DNA of 64,000 nt from Streptomyces sp. NBC_01210 (GCF_036010325.1 NZ_CP108549.1:8556001-8620000), one strand, 5' to 3'; counted from the stretch's first letter, positions 42,586 to 53,582 are shown. Notes: generated by a model not told the origin, from the sequence alone. Made by a program: numbers and translations.

Positions 42586-43869
42586 GTGCTCAAGCGCGCC
42601 GACGCGCAGTTGCTCGTCACCACCGCCGACATCCTCGGCCGCGCGGCCGAGCAGGGCGTGGACCTGAAGTCTCTCGTCCCGCGCACGGTCACCGTCGGCG
42701 CCGCGCCGCCCGGCACCGTGGCGCTGGAGGACCTGCGCGGGGCGCGTACCCCGGGCGTGTACCGTACGGCTGGCTACGAGCCGATGGTCGCCACCCACAC
42801 CTCCGGCACCATCGGCGTCCCGAAGCTCGTCGTGCACTCCGTCGACACCGTGCTCGGCCACCTCGGCCGCACCGAGTCGCTGCGCTTCCCGATCGTGGCC
42901 ATGAAGCGCTCCGACACGGTGGCCACTGCCACCCCCTTCAACCACATGCGGATGATCACCTGGAGCACCGGCACCCTGAGGCTGGAGCCGAAGGACGCGA
43001 TGGTTCTCGCCGACCCGAGCCCGGCCACCGCGGAGCGGATGTTCGCGCAGCGGCGGCCCACATATCTGGAGGCGCTGCCCGCCACGTACATCGGCTGGCA
43101 GGAACTGGCCCAAAAGCGGCAGGAGTTGTGCGGGAACGTACGGCTCTACGTAAGCACCTTCGACGCCATCCACCCGCCCACCGTCCGCCGCTTCCTGCAC
43201 GCCAGCAAGCGGCGCTTCCCGGCCTGGCTCCAGGGCTGGGGCCAGTCCGAGACCGGCCCGATGACTTTCCGGCTGCTCACCCGCAGGGCGCTCGCCGCCA
43301 AGGGCGACCGGCACCCCACGACGCGCGACGTGGGACGCCCGATCCCCGGCTTCACAGGGATGAAGGTGGTGGACCCGGCGACGATGAAGCCGGTCCCCAA
43401 CGGCAGGCCCGGCGTGCTGCTCACCCGCACCGACGGCCGCTGCATCGGCTACCTCGGCGAGCAGCGTCGCTGGCAGGACAAGGCGCGCGGCAAGTGGTGG
43501 AACACCGGCGACTACGGCGTACGCACCGCCGCCGGTGCCTTCCGGCTGCTGGACCGTGAGGTGGACGTGATCCCCGGAATGAGCTGCATCGAGCTGGAGG
43601 ACGTACTGGCCGACCGGCTGCCGCAGCTGCTGGAGGCCGCCGTGATCGGCATCCCCGGGCAGCTCCCGCTGCCGGTGGTCTGCACCCGGGACGGCTCGCT
43701 GGACGAGGCGGAATGGGCGCGCGCGACCGCGGACCTGCCGGCGCTCGGGGCACCGCGCGTGCTGCCTCTGGCGGAGATCCCGCGTACGAGTACGGGCAAG
43801 GTGCGCCGGGTCGAGCTGCGCGAGCGGCTGCAGGGCGAGGAGACGTACGGCACCGGGCGCTGGGCGTAG
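42586..43869 (+). CDS. AMP-dependent acyl-CoA synthetase/ligase, N-terminally truncated
   Basis: A 427-residue adenylating enzyme with the phosphate loop THTSGTIGVPKLV (about residues 70-82), the GWGQSETGP motif, WWNTGDYG, and the C-terminal lysine motif PRTSTGKVRR. The catalytic residues are present, but about 70-100 residues are missing at the N-terminus compared with the family, and the homology begins at a junction with MMPL and IS481 debris. GTG 42586 has no binding site, so it may be a dead gene. It lies 104 bp before an amine-oxidase-like gene on the same strand. Confidence 0.7.
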   Translation: MLKRADAQLLVTTADILGRAAEQGVDLKSLVPRTVTVGAAPPGTVALEDLRGARTPGVYRTAGYEPMVATHTSGTIGVPKLVVHSVDTVLGHLGRTESLRFPIVAMKRSDTVATATPFNHMRMITWSTGTLRLEPKDAMVLADPSPATAERMFAQRRPTYLEALPATYIGWQELAQKRQELCGNVRLYVSTFDAIHPPTVRRFLHASKRRFPAWLQGWGQSETGPMTFRLLTRRALAAKGDRHPTTRDVGRPIPGFTGMKVVDPATMKPVPNGRPGVLLTRTDGRCIGYLGEQRRWQDKARGKWWNTGDYGVRTAAGAFRLLDREVDVIPGMSCIELEDVLADRLPQLLEAAVIGIPGQLPLPVVCTRDGSLDEAEWARATADLPALGAPRVLPLAEIPRTSTGKVRRVELRERLQGEETYGTGRWA

Positions 43870-43973
43870 CGCGCCCCAGCCCAGCCCAGCGCGGTCCCGG
43901 TCCAGGGCCCCCGCCCAGGGCGAACAGGAGCCGCGGTGTCCGGACCAGAGCGTCGAGAGAGGAGTGCACCAGC

Positions 43974-44880
43974 ATGAGAGAGACGAGCACGCACGTCGAT
44001 GTGGCCGTCGTCGGTGGCGGGATCGCCGGCCTCACCGCCGCGTACCGGCTGAAGGAAGCCGGCCGCGCGCCCGAGGTCTTCGAGGCCGACAGCGAAATCG
44101 GCGGCCGGATGCGGGCGCGCAAGGAGAACGGCTGGCTGGTCGAGAAGGGCACCGAGACCCTTGCCTCGCACGGCTACCCGGCCACCTGGCAGCTGATCAA
44201 GGACGTCGGCCTCGACCGGGACGGCGGGGTGCTCAAGGTCGGCAGCCTCGCCGGTGTCTGGCGGAACGGAAAGGCGCACGCGGGCAGCGGGCACTGGGTG
44301 GGCATCCTCACCGGCGCCGGACTGTCGCTCGGCAGCCGGGCGGCCATGGCCGGGATGCTGGGCGGATTGCTGCCCTCGCTCGGCAAGGTCAGCACGCGGC
44401 GGCCGGGGGAGAGCCCGCTGGGGCTGCGTACGGTCGCCGAGTTCGTCGACGGCAAACACCCGGACCTGCACGACTACCTGCTCCAGCCGGCGGCGGGGAC
44501 CGGCTGGGCCTGGGACATCCGGCGGTCGTGCGTCGCGCCGCTGGTCGCCACGCTGGTCGCCACCCGCTTGCTGCACGGCTGGCGAACGTACCGGGACGGG
44601 ATGGACTCCCTGGCCCGGAAGGTCGCGCAAGGGCTGACCGTGCACACCGGCAGAGCCGTCCAGGAGGTCACCGAGATCCACAACGGCGGCGTACGGCTGG
44701 TCTTCGCCGACGGCTCGGTGGTGACGGCTCGTGAGGCCGTACTCGCGGTGCCCGCGCCGGTGGCCGGAAAGCTCTACCCGTCGGCCCCAGCCGGTGAACT
44801 CGACTTCCTGCACGCCACGTCGTACTCCCGGATGATCCGCGTGACCTGTCTGTTCGACCGTCCCCTGGCGGTCCGTCAGG
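43974..44880 (+). pseudogene. FAD-dependent amine oxidase/protoporphyrinogen oxidase-like, C-terminally truncated
   Basis: ATG 43974 follows GAGAGGAG. The protein starts with the FAD-binding motif VAVVGGGIAGLTAAYRLKEA and continues through GGRMRARKENGWLVEKGTET. After residue about 300 (LFDRPLAVR) the homology ends and the sequence passes, in another frame, into pcaB-like text. The last third, including the rest of the FAD site, is missing. Confidence 0.75.
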
Positions 44881-45796
44881 CACGCGGAACGATGGCGTGC
44901 TCGACGCGGGCGACCGGCTGCGCCGGGTGCGCGGCGAAGGGCTGCCGGTCCAACTCGGCGGCGCGGCAGGCACGATGGCGGGATACTCGGAGTACGCGCT
45001 CCTGCATGTTCCGGACGCCGCCGACGGCGGCGGCCAGCGGTACATCCGGGAGCTGCCCGCCGCGCTCGCCGCCGAACTGGGCCTGGCCGAACCTCTCGTG
45101 CCCTGGAAGACCGTCCGCACGCCCATCTCCGACCTGGGCGCGGCGCTCGCCCTGCTGACCGGCGCCCTCGGCGGTATCGCGGCCGACGTCCAACTCCTCT
45201 CCCGCACCGAGTCGGGCGAACTGGCGGAACCGGCTGCCGAGGGCCGGGGCACGTCTTCCGCCATGCCGCACAAACGCAACCCCGCGCTTTCGGCGCTGAT
45301 CCGCTCCGCCGCCTACCAGGTGCCCTCCCTCGTCGGCGCCCTCATGCACGCGTCCGTCCACGACGACGAGCGGCCCGCCGGCGCCTGGCACGCCGAATGG
45401 CTGCCGCTGCGCGACTGTCTGCGGCTGGCCGGCGGTGCCGCGCACACCGCCGCCGAACTGACAGAGGGCCTGACCGTCCATCAGGACCGGATGCGGGCCA
45501 ATCTGGACCTCACCGGCGGCCTGGTCGTCTCCGAACGGCTCGCAGCCCTGCTGTCCGTGGAACTCGGCCGGGCCGAGGCGAAGACGCTGCTCGCCCGGGT
45601 CTCGGCCGAGGCGGCGACCACCGGCCGCCATCTCGCGGACGTCCTGGCTGAGGCTCCCGCCCTGACCGGCCGCCGGTCGGCCGAAGACCTCAGGAAGCTC
45701 TGCGACCCGGCGCACTACACCGGGGCGGCGGGCCACTTGGTGGACCGCGTCCTGGAGCATCGCCGGGGCCTCCCCCCCGATCGGGCGACGGACTGA
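44880..45796 (+). pseudogene. 3-carboxymuconate cycloisomerase (PcaB) fragment
   Basis: About 300 residues of the C-terminal two thirds of a fumarase/aspartase-superfamily protein, with LPVQLGGAAGTMAGYSEYAL and the signature GTSSAMPHKRNPAL. The pattern is that of PcaB from the protocatechuate pathway. The N-terminal part is replaced by the amine-oxidase fragment. GTG 44897 could start a shortened protein, but it has no ribosome binding site. Confidence 0.75.
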
Positions 45797-46001
45797 GCCG
45801 TTCGGGGCCCAGCCGAGCGCCAGCGCGCCGCCGCCACCACCAGCTGACCCGCGAGGCTGCGGGGGCGAGGAAAGCGCATGGTGTCAGTATGCCTGGCCGA
45901 TTTTGTGTGAACGAAACGAACGTAACGGTGACCGGGTCACAGGGTGGTGGATAGTCACGGCATCCATAGGGACATGGACGAATCGGAATGAGGAGGGCCC
46001 C

Positions 46002-46475
46002 GTGGCTACTGGAGCCGTCAGGCGGGACCGTACCCACTATCTCTATATCGCCGTGATCATCGCGGTGGCGCTGGGCATCGCCGTGGGCCTGGCCACTCCC
46101 GACTTCGCCGTCGAGCTCAAACCGCTCGGCACCGGATTCGTGAACCTGATCAAGATGATGATCTCGCCGATCATCTTCTGCACGATCGTGCTGGGCATCG
46201 GCTCCGTACGTAAGGCCGCCAAGGTCGGCGCCGTCGGCGGCATAGCCCTCGGCTACTTCCTGGTGATGTCGATGGTCGCCCTCGGCATCGGCCTGGTCGT
46301 CGGCGACATCCTGGAGCCGGGTTCGGGCCTGGCGCTCACGGACGCGGTCAAGGAGGCTGGCCAGGGCCAGGTCTCCGCCGAGGCCAAGGACACGACCCAG
46401 TCCGGCCGACCCGGTGACGGCGGCGATCGCGCCGAAGGCGCCGATCGGCGCGGCCCACAGACCTATGCCCACGCC
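46002..46475 (+). pseudogene. Dicarboxylate/cation symporter (DctA-type) with inverted internal piece
   Basis: GTG 46002 follows GAGGAGGG. The first 125 residues are a normal DAACS-family N-terminus (helices IAVIIAVALGIAVGLATP, LIKMMISPIIFCTIVLGIG, and GYFLVMSMVALGIGLVVGD). After AKDTTQ the match stops. On the opposite strand, 46472 down to about 46395, the text GIGLWAAPIGAFGAIAAVTG belongs to a later part of the same family. A deletion plus inversion explains this. An upstream 205 bp (45797-46001) holds no gene. Confidence 0.7.
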
Positions 46476-46587
46476 TGCCCAACGTCCCCCGGTATCGGGG
46501 AACAGCGACCAGCGACCAGGGCACCGCGGTAAGTAGCTGCACGCCGTGCGCTGGCCGTATTCCGGTTCGCTGTGGGCAGGTGCCGGG

Positions 46588-47319
46588 TCAGCCCAGTTGT
46601 TGGGCGTTCAGGCCGGTGAGGCGTTCGTAGGCGGAGCTTTCTTCGGGGTAGACGACCTGGATGTCAATGGGGAGGGCCGTGCCGGGATCGACGCTGTGTC
46701 CGCCGCCTTCGGGGGAGCCGAGCAGGATGGCACCGTCGGTGCCGTTGCGGAGGATCTCGCCCCAGAAGGCGTCGATGAAGCTCTTGGACAGTGAGGTTCC
46801 CTCCGGCAGGTCACCGAAGCCCACGGCCCACTTCATGACGCGGGTGTCCTCGGCGTACATCGTGAGCCGGTAGGAGTAAAGGTGCCCGGGGCCTTCCGCC
46901 CAGTGGCCCCGCAACTCCTGGTCGACGCGCAGGTTCCCCACGAAGCGGGACGCCAGCGCGGACTGGGCCTGGTCGTTCCAGGAGCCGTTCGGGCTCCCGG
47001 CCATGGGGATGGCGGCAAGGTTCGCAATCGAGGTCCCCCGGTCCACCGACAGCGAGTGCCCCTGCTGATTGGCGGCCGAGAAGAGCGCGTTGTCCTCGAT
47101 TGTGTTGTTGACGACCCCGCTCACCCCGTCGCCGCTGTGGTCGAACCCGTACTCGGAGAAGTCGTTGACGTACACGCCCATCGGAATGGCAAGGATCTTG
47201 TCACCCCGTCCCGGGGTCTGACCCACGTTGAAGCCAGTGGCCCGGTAGAGACAGAAGGTCCCCTCGGGGCACGCCTCGGCCCCCTGGCCGTAGATCAGCT
47301 TCGGTTCCTTGTCGTTCAC
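46588..47319 (-). CDS. Peptidase inhibitor I36/crystallin-like protein
   Basis: A 243-residue protein whose first 80 residues carry the I36/beta-gamma crystallin pattern (ACPEGTFCLYRATGFNVG, two cysteines, later NNTIEDNALFSA). The remaining part is an uncharacterised beta-rich domain. Unlike secreted relatives it has no signal peptide. GTG 47319 follows AGGGAG at 6 bases. It appears intact. The 205 bp upstream (47320-47524) hold no gene. Confidence 0.65.
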   Translation of the reverse strand: MNDKEPKLIYGQGAEACPEGTFCLYRATGFNVGQTPGRGDKILAIPMGVYVNDFSEYGFDHSGDGVSGVVNNTIEDNALFSAANQQGHSLSVDRGTSIANLAAIPMAGSPNGSWNDQAQSALASRFVGNLRVDQELRGHWAEGPGHLYSYRLTMYAEDTRVMKWAVGFGDLPEGTSLSKSFIDAFWGEILRNGTDGAILLGSPEGGGHSVDPGTALPIDIQVVYPEESSAYERLTGLNAQQLG

Positions 47320-47524
47320 TGTTACTCCCTACCGTTAACGGCTGACGCGGCTGCCCCTGGGGCAGCCGCCGGGTTCTGCGGACCGTGACTGCCCCGGGTT
47401 GCTGTTCGGTGGGAGCCCAGCACATCGTGACGACGGAAACGGCACAGACGCCCGGTAGCCACGCTATGCGGATTTTGCGCTACTCAACGTAATGACACGT
47501 GAGGCCCACCTTGTCCGTGGGGGT

Positions 47525-47994
47525 TTACGCCGAACCCGGTCTGGCCGAGTCGGCCAGCCGGTCATGATGCGGCCCCTCCCCGCCCTGACGGGTCAGGTAC
47601 CGGTGGCCGACGATCTCGCTATGGGGTACAGCGGCGGGCAGCGGTCGAGCCGCTGCGGGTTGCAGCCCATCAGCGAAGACACGGACGTGCCGGGTGGCCA
47701 GCGTGGTGGCTTGGTCGGCGGGCAGGTGGGGGAGCGGTCGGCAGGCGAGCGCGCCCGTCGTGATCAGGTCGACCACGGTGACGTCCTCGCGGATGCTGCC
47801 GTGCTGTCGGCCGGCGGCCAGAAGTTCTTCCAGGGTGGCGGCGATCTGTTGCTGGAGGTCGACGGCTTCGGGGGCGTCGATGGCCGGGCCCCCGAGCAGG
47901 GGAGGACCAGCAGCTCGCGCTGGTGGACCAGTTCGACCAGGAAGGGCAAGGGATCGGAAGCAGGGATTCCCCATGCTGCCCCTGCCGTCTGCAA
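47525..47994 (-). pseudogene. TetR-family regulator, C-terminal fragment
   Basis: In two frames the strand reads PFLVELVHQRELLVLP, then LGGPAIDAPEAVDLQQQIAA and LITTGALACRPLPHLP, a typical ligand-binding domain of a TetR/AcrR regulator. The DNA-binding helix-turn-helix is absent and a frameshift lies near 47900. Confidence 0.65.
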
Positions 47995-48048
47995 TCCGGG
48001 GCAGGGGCCTCGAACCTGCGGGTGAGACCCCTGCTGGTCGTCGTTTTT

Positions 48049-48145
48049 CCAGGGACTTTTCAGGGACTTTCAGCTCTGTCAGAGGGAAGGACCTTTCAGG
48101 GACGATCCGGCGTACAGACGGGAAACGCCGTGACAGAGCTGAAAG
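48049..48145. repeat. Repeat cluster beside attR (probable integrase arm sites)
   Basis: TTTCAGGGAC occurs exactly at 48058-48067 and 48094-48103, with a related copy starting at 48049. CTTTCAGCTCTGTCA (48067-48081) has a perfect inverted copy at 48131-48145. The cluster ends 30 bp from the att core and resembles the sequence at 32605-32633 near the other end. Confidence 0.65.
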
Positions 48146-48175
48146 AGGAGAAACCCCTGATCAGATGTAGTTTTC

Positions 48176-49555
<1,380 letters not shown>

Positions 49556-49595
49556 GTCGTTCCTTCCGGATCGGAAGTTGTGTACTACGCACAGC

Positions 49596-49684
49596 GTTGC
49601 GTAAAAAGAAACATGGAACAAGGGGTCGGCCTGTCCGGGGGATGCCTTGACACGGGCTTTGGGGGACTTCAAACTGACGTTGCG
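49596..49684. promoter_or_regulatory. Two GTTGCG motifs between sdaA and the Rieske ferredoxin gene
   Basis: GTTGCG at 49596-49601 (followed by TAA) and at 49679-49684, in the divergent promoter region. The same core is found in other promoter regions of the betaine genes. Confidence 0.45.
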
Positions 49685-49734
49685 CTTACCGCAATCTGTT
49701 TCGTTATATGCACCCGAGCACCCGAGGTGTCATG

Positions 49735-50094
49735 ATGATTCCCGCGTGCCGTCTCGCGGATCTGCCGCGAGGCGAGGCCTACCGGCTCGACATCGATCCG
49801 CCCGTCTCGGTGTTCCACACCGATGACGGCGAGGTCTTCGCCATCGACGACACTTGCACCCACCAGGACGCGTCGCTCGCCGACGGCTGGCTGGAGGGCT
49901 GCGAAGTCGAATGCCCGCTGCACGCCTCGAAGTTCGACCTCCGGACGGGGGCCGTCGACTCACCGCCGGCCAAGCTCCCCGTCCGCACCCATGAGGTCCT
50001 GATCGAGGACGGCATGATCTACGTCCAGCCGTCCACGGCGGCCCCGAATCTGCCGCCCTGCATAGCGGCGCGGCTCGCCGGAGGTCTCGCGTGA
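49735..50094 (+). CDS. Rieske [2Fe-2S] ferredoxin
   Basis: A 119-residue soluble Rieske protein with the two cluster motifs CTHQDASL and CPLHASKFD. It carries electrons from the reductase encoded next to the terminal oxygenase. ATG 49735 is preferred (GAGG 7 bases upstream); ATG 49732 is adjacent. Its stop overlaps the start of the reductase gene (GTGA), so both are translated together. Confidence 0.9.
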   Translation: MIPACRLADLPRGEAYRLDIDPPVSVFHTDDGEVFAIDDTCTHQDASLADGWLEGCEVECPLHASKFDLRTGAVDSPPAKLPVRTHEVLIEDGMIYVQPSTAAPNLPPCIAARLAGGLA

Positions 50095-51254
50095 GAACGG
50101 TGGCCGTGGTCGGCGCCTCGCTCGCGGGACTGTCGGCCGCACGCTCCCTGCGGAAACAGGGTTACGACGGACGGCTGGTCGTGATCGGTGACGAGCCGCA
50201 CCGTCCGTACGACAGGCCGCCGTTGTCCAAGGAGTTCCTCGCCGGCACGATCCGCGAAGCGGATCTCGCGCTGGAGGCGGACGGTGAGGACCTTCAGGCG
50301 GAGTGGCTGCTCGGCGTGCGGGCCGCGGGATTCGACCTCGGTGACCGTGCTGTGCGGCTCGCGGACGGCCGGTCCGTCCGTGCCGACGGGGTTGTCATCG
50401 CCACCGGTGCGACCGCGCGCGCGCTGCCGGGCAGCGACGGCCTGGCCGGGGTGCATACGCTGCGCACCCTGGACGACGCCCGTGCCCTGCGGGCCGACCT
50501 GACCCGGGGCGGGCGGCTGGTGGTGATCGGCGGCGGGTTCATCGGCGCCGAGGTCGCCTCGACCGCGTACGGCCTGGGGCTTGATGTGACGGTCGTCGAG
50601 GCGGCGCCGACTCCGCTGGCCGGACCGCTGGGCGAGGTCATGGGAGGCGTCGTCTCCACGCTCCATGCGGACCACGGCGTACGTCTGCTCTGCGGCGTCG
50701 GCGTCAAGGGCCTGAGCGGGGCGGCCCGCGTCGAGGCGGTCCTGCTGGAGGACGGCCGCAGCATCCCGGCCGACACTGTCGTCGTCGGCGTGGGCGCCCG
50801 CCCGTGCGTCGAGTGGCTCGACGGTTGTGGCGTCGCCCTGGACGACGGCGTCACGTGCGGCGCGGACGGCCGCACAAGCGTGGCCGCCGTGGTCGCGGTC
50901 GGCGACTGCGCCTCCTGGTACGACCCGGTCGCCGGGGTCCACCGGCGCGTCGAACACTGGACCGGCGCGCGGGAACGGCCCGACGCGGCCGTGGCCGCGC
51001 TGCTGTCCGGCGGTACGGCAACGCCGGGAGTGCCCAAGCCGCCGTACTTCTGGTCGGACCAGTACGGCGTACGGATCCAGTTCGCCGGGCATTCCGCCGG
51101 GGCCGACAGTGTGACGGTCGAGGAGGGGCTCCCGAACGACCGCAGCTTCCTGGCGGTGTATCGGCGGTCGGGCCATCCTGTCGCGGTCCTCGGGATGAAC
51201 CAGCCGCGCCTGTTCACCCGCTGGCGCAAGCAGCTCGCCGCCGCCACGCTCTGA
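50091..51254 (+). CDS. FAD-dependent ferredoxin reductase
   Basis: A 387-residue flavoprotein with the N-terminal FAD motif VAVVGASLAGLSAARSLRKQ, the ferredoxin-reductase hallmark RPYDRPPLSKEFL, a second dinucleotide motif for NAD(P)H (VVIGGGFIGAEVASTA) and the GDCASW segment. It transfers electrons from NAD(P)H to the coupled Rieske ferredoxin. GTG 50091 follows GGAGG at 6 bases and overlaps the ferredoxin stop. Confidence 0.93.
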   Translation: MRTVAVVGASLAGLSAARSLRKQGYDGRLVVIGDEPHRPYDRPPLSKEFLAGTIREADLALEADGEDLQAEWLLGVRAAGFDLGDRAVRLADGRSVRADGVVIATGATARALPGSDGLAGVHTLRTLDDARALRADLTRGGRLVVIGGGFIGAEVASTAYGLGLDVTVVEAAPTPLAGPLGEVMGGVVSTLHADHGVRLLCGVGVKGLSGAARVEAVLLEDGRSIPADTVVVGVGARPCVEWLDGCGVALDDGVTCGADGRTSVAAVVAVGDCASWYDPVAGVHRRVEHWTGARERPDAAVAALLSGGTATPGVPKPPYFWSDQYGVRIQFAGHSAGADSVTVEEGLPNDRSFLAVYRRSGHPVAVLGMNQPRLFTRWRKQLAAATL

Positions 51255-51381
51255 CGCCACTCGCGCGGCGTCACCCGCTGTTGCTCAGCACGCCTGTATT
51301 GCATATCGCACTACGCCGCTGGGACTACCTCGTCCCCGGCGCGACGACCGATCAACGACGTCACCCCGCGAGGAGTGCACT

Positions 51382-52515
51382 GTGACCTCGACCAGCCTGC
51401 CGGACAGCCTGATCGCCACGCTCCCAGGCTCCTATTACACCGATCCCGGGATCTTCGCCCAGGAGCAGGAGCACATCTTCGAGGAGATGTGGTTCTGCGT
51501 CGCGCGCTCCTCCGACCTGGCCAAGCCCGGCGCATTCCGGACCGTCGAGGTGGGCCGTGAGAGCATCCTCGTCACCCGGGCCCGGGACAATTCCGTCCGC
51601 GCCTTCTTCAATGTCTGCCGGCACCGTGGCGCCAAGCTCTGTACGGAGGAGACCGGCGAGGTCAAGCGCGCCTTCCAGTGCCCGTACCACGCGTGGACGT
51701 ACGACCTGACGGGCAAGCTCGTCGCGGCGCCCAACCTCACGAAGATGCCCGACGTCGGCCGTGTCGAGTACGGCCTGGCGAATGTGGCCTCTCGCGAATG
51801 GCTGGGCTATGTCTGGGTCTGTCTGGCGGAGACCCCGCCCTCCTTCGAGGAACAGGTGGTCGGTGAGGTCGTCGCACGGCTCGGCGACGTGGAGTCGATC
51901 GAGCGCTACGACGTGGAAAGCCTCGAGGTCGGCAGGCGGATCGTCTACGACGTGAAGGCGAACTGGAAGCTGATCATCGAGAACTTCATGGAGTGCTACC
52001 ACTGCGCAACGATCCACCCGGAACTCACCGAGGTTCTGCCGGAGTTCGCCGACGGCTATGCCGCGCAGTACTACGTCGGCCACGGCGCCGAATTCGGTGC
52101 GGAGGTCAAGGGCTTCACCGTGGACGGCTCCGAAGGCCTGGACCGCATCCCCGGGGTCTCCGAGGACCAGGACCGCCGCTACTACGCGATCACCGTCCCG
52201 CCGCAGGTATTCATCAATCTCGTCCCCGACCATGTGATCTTCCACCGGATGTACCCGGTCGCTGTCGACCGCACGATCGTCGAGTGCGACTGGCTCTACC
52301 TCAAGGACGTGGTGGACAGCGGCAGGGATGTCAGCCGGTCCGTGGAGCTCTTCGACCGGGTCAACCGGCAGGACTTCGACGCCTGCGAGCGCTGCCAGCC
52401 CGCGATGAGCTCCCGCCTGTACGCCAAGGGCGGCGTACTCGTACCCAGCGAGCACCACATCGGCGTGTTCCACGACTGGATCCACGAGCGTCTCGGCACC
52501 CGGCAGTCGGATTAG
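51382..52515 (+). CDS. Rieske oxygenase, probable glycine betaine monooxygenase
   Basis: A 377-residue terminal oxygenase. The Rieske cluster ligands are C79/H81 (CRHRG) and C100/H103 (CPYHAW), and the mononuclear iron site is ENFMECYHCATIHP with H207 and H212. The sequence and the setting suggest a GbcA-type enzyme that demethylates glycine betaine to dimethylglycine and formaldehyde. Related oxygenases act on stachydrine or carnitine, so the substrate is inferred from the surrounding choline/betaine genes. GTG 51382 follows GAGGAG. The ferredoxin and reductase upstream are the likely electron donors. Confidence 0.88.
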   Translation: MTSTSLPDSLIATLPGSYYTDPGIFAQEQEHIFEEMWFCVARSSDLAKPGAFRTVEVGRESILVTRARDNSVRAFFNVCRHRGAKLCTEETGEVKRAFQCPYHAWTYDLTGKLVAAPNLTKMPDVGRVEYGLANVASREWLGYVWVCLAETPPSFEEQVVGEVVARLGDVESIERYDVESLEVGRRIVYDVKANWKLIIENFMECYHCATIHPELTEVLPEFADGYAAQYYVGHGAEFGAEVKGFTVDGSEGLDRIPGVSEDQDRRYYAITVPPQVFINLVPDHVIFHRMYPVAVDRTIVECDWLYLKDVVDSGRDVSRSVELFDRVNRQDFDACERCQPAMSSRLYAKGGVLVPSEHHIGVFHDWIHERLGTRQSD

Positions 52516-52640
52516 CGCCGGCGCCGGCGGCCTTCAGATCGGCAGGAGCGAGACCTGGGCCGCCCGGGAATCCCCGCGGTGACCCACGCCCTGCTCTGGA
52601 CGCTCCGACCGCTCCTGCTGACGGAGCGAGCGCGCCCCGG

Positions 52641-53438
52641 TCAGCCCAGGTAGCCCATCCGGTGACTGATCTCTTCCGCACCCTGGATCAGCAACGGGGC
52701 GAGCTCGCGCATGCGCTCCTCGGTGAACCGGTACGAGGGCCCCGAGGCGCTGAGTGCCGCGATGACCTCTCCGTCCCTGTTGCGGACCGGCGCGGCCATG
52801 GCGTGCAGCCCGAGCTCCAGTTCCTCCTTGGTCCAGGAGTACCCGTGCTCTCTGACCTCGGCGAGGTTCTTCTCGAGCTTTGTCTTCGCGGTCAGGGTGT
52901 GCGGGGTCACCTTCTTCAGGCCTGTCTGCGACAGGAGCTCGGCACGCTCCTTGGCGGGCAGGTGGGCCAGCAGGATCTTGCCGCTGGAGGTGGCGTGCAG
53001 CGGGGTCAGCTGGCCGACCCAGTTGTGCGCCGCCACTGCGGCAGGCCCGCGCACCTGGAACAGGTTGATCGCGAAGTGCTCCTGCATGACGGCGATGTTG
53101 ACGGTCTCGCCGATCTCCTCTGCGAGGCGCTCGCAGACCGGGCGGCCCTGCTGCGTGATGTCGATGCGGCCCGTGACCGCGCCGGCCAGGCGCACGATGC
53201 CGAAGCCGAGGCGGTACTTGCCGCGCTCACCCGCCTGCTCCACCAGACCGCGCGCCTCCAGCGCGCCGAGCAGGCGGAATGCCGTGGATTTGTGGACGTC
53301 GATCTCGGCTGCCACGTCACTGACGCCCGCTTCGCCCTGTTGGGCAAGGATTTCCAGCACGCTGATGGCGCGGTCGACGGACTGGACTCCGCCGGGCTGC
53401 GAACCGGTCGTTTCGGTATCTGGACTGTAGTTGCTCAC
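52641..53438 (-). CDS. IclR-family regulator of the betaine genes
   Basis: A 265-residue regulator with an N-terminal winged helix (residues about 15-75: VQSVDRAISVLEILAQQGEA, VHKSTAFRLLGALEARG) and an IclR effector domain (about 90-260; TSSGKILLAHLP, APVRNRDGEVIAALSASGP). GTG 53438 has no ribosome binding site, but TATAGT lies 6 bases before it, so the mRNA is probably leaderless. It is divergent from betA with GTTGCG...CGCAAC between the two genes and probably controls the whole betaine locus. Confidence 0.88.
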   Translation of the reverse strand: MSNYSPDTETTGSQPGGVQSVDRAISVLEILAQQGEAGVSDVAAEIDVHKSTAFRLLGALEARGLVEQAGERGKYRLGFGIVRLAGAVTGRIDITQQGRPVCERLAEEIGETVNIAVMQEHFAINLFQVRGPAAVAAHNWVGQLTPLHATSSGKILLAHLPAKERAELLSQTGLKKVTPHTLTAKTKLEKNLAEVREHGYSWTKEELELGLHAMAAPVRNRDGEVIAALSASGPSYRFTEERMRELAPLLIQGAEEISHRMGYLG

Positions 53439-53495
53439 AGCGAAACTATACGCGCAGTAAACAACAGCTGGGCAGAGGAACGCACCTCTCGGCAA

Positions 53496-53512
53496 GTTGC
53501 GTGGCTCGCAAC
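53496..53512. promoter_or_regulatory. GTTGCG-N5-CGCAAC inverted repeat, IclR/betA region
   Basis: A perfect 6-bp inverted repeat in the divergent promoter region, 58 bp from the IclR start and 71 bp from the betA start. It is the clearest candidate operator for the IclR protein. Confidence 0.55.
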
Positions 53513-53582
53513 CTGGTGCGTATAGCGCTACCCGTACTAGCATGCCCCGCGTATCGAACGGCGCGATCGAGACGAGGTAGCC

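Noticed and set aside
42116..42667. A 183-residue plus-strand frame bridging IS481, MMPL and ligase pieces
   Set aside because: It crosses three unrelated remnants and reads none of them in their proper frame.
48001..48045. A tRNA-like 3' end (GGTTCGAGGCCCCTGC on the minus strand) near attR
   Set aside because: The T-loop length is wrong and no anticodon or D arm could be built. The sequence is better described as a short hairpin. The true att core is the sdaA end.
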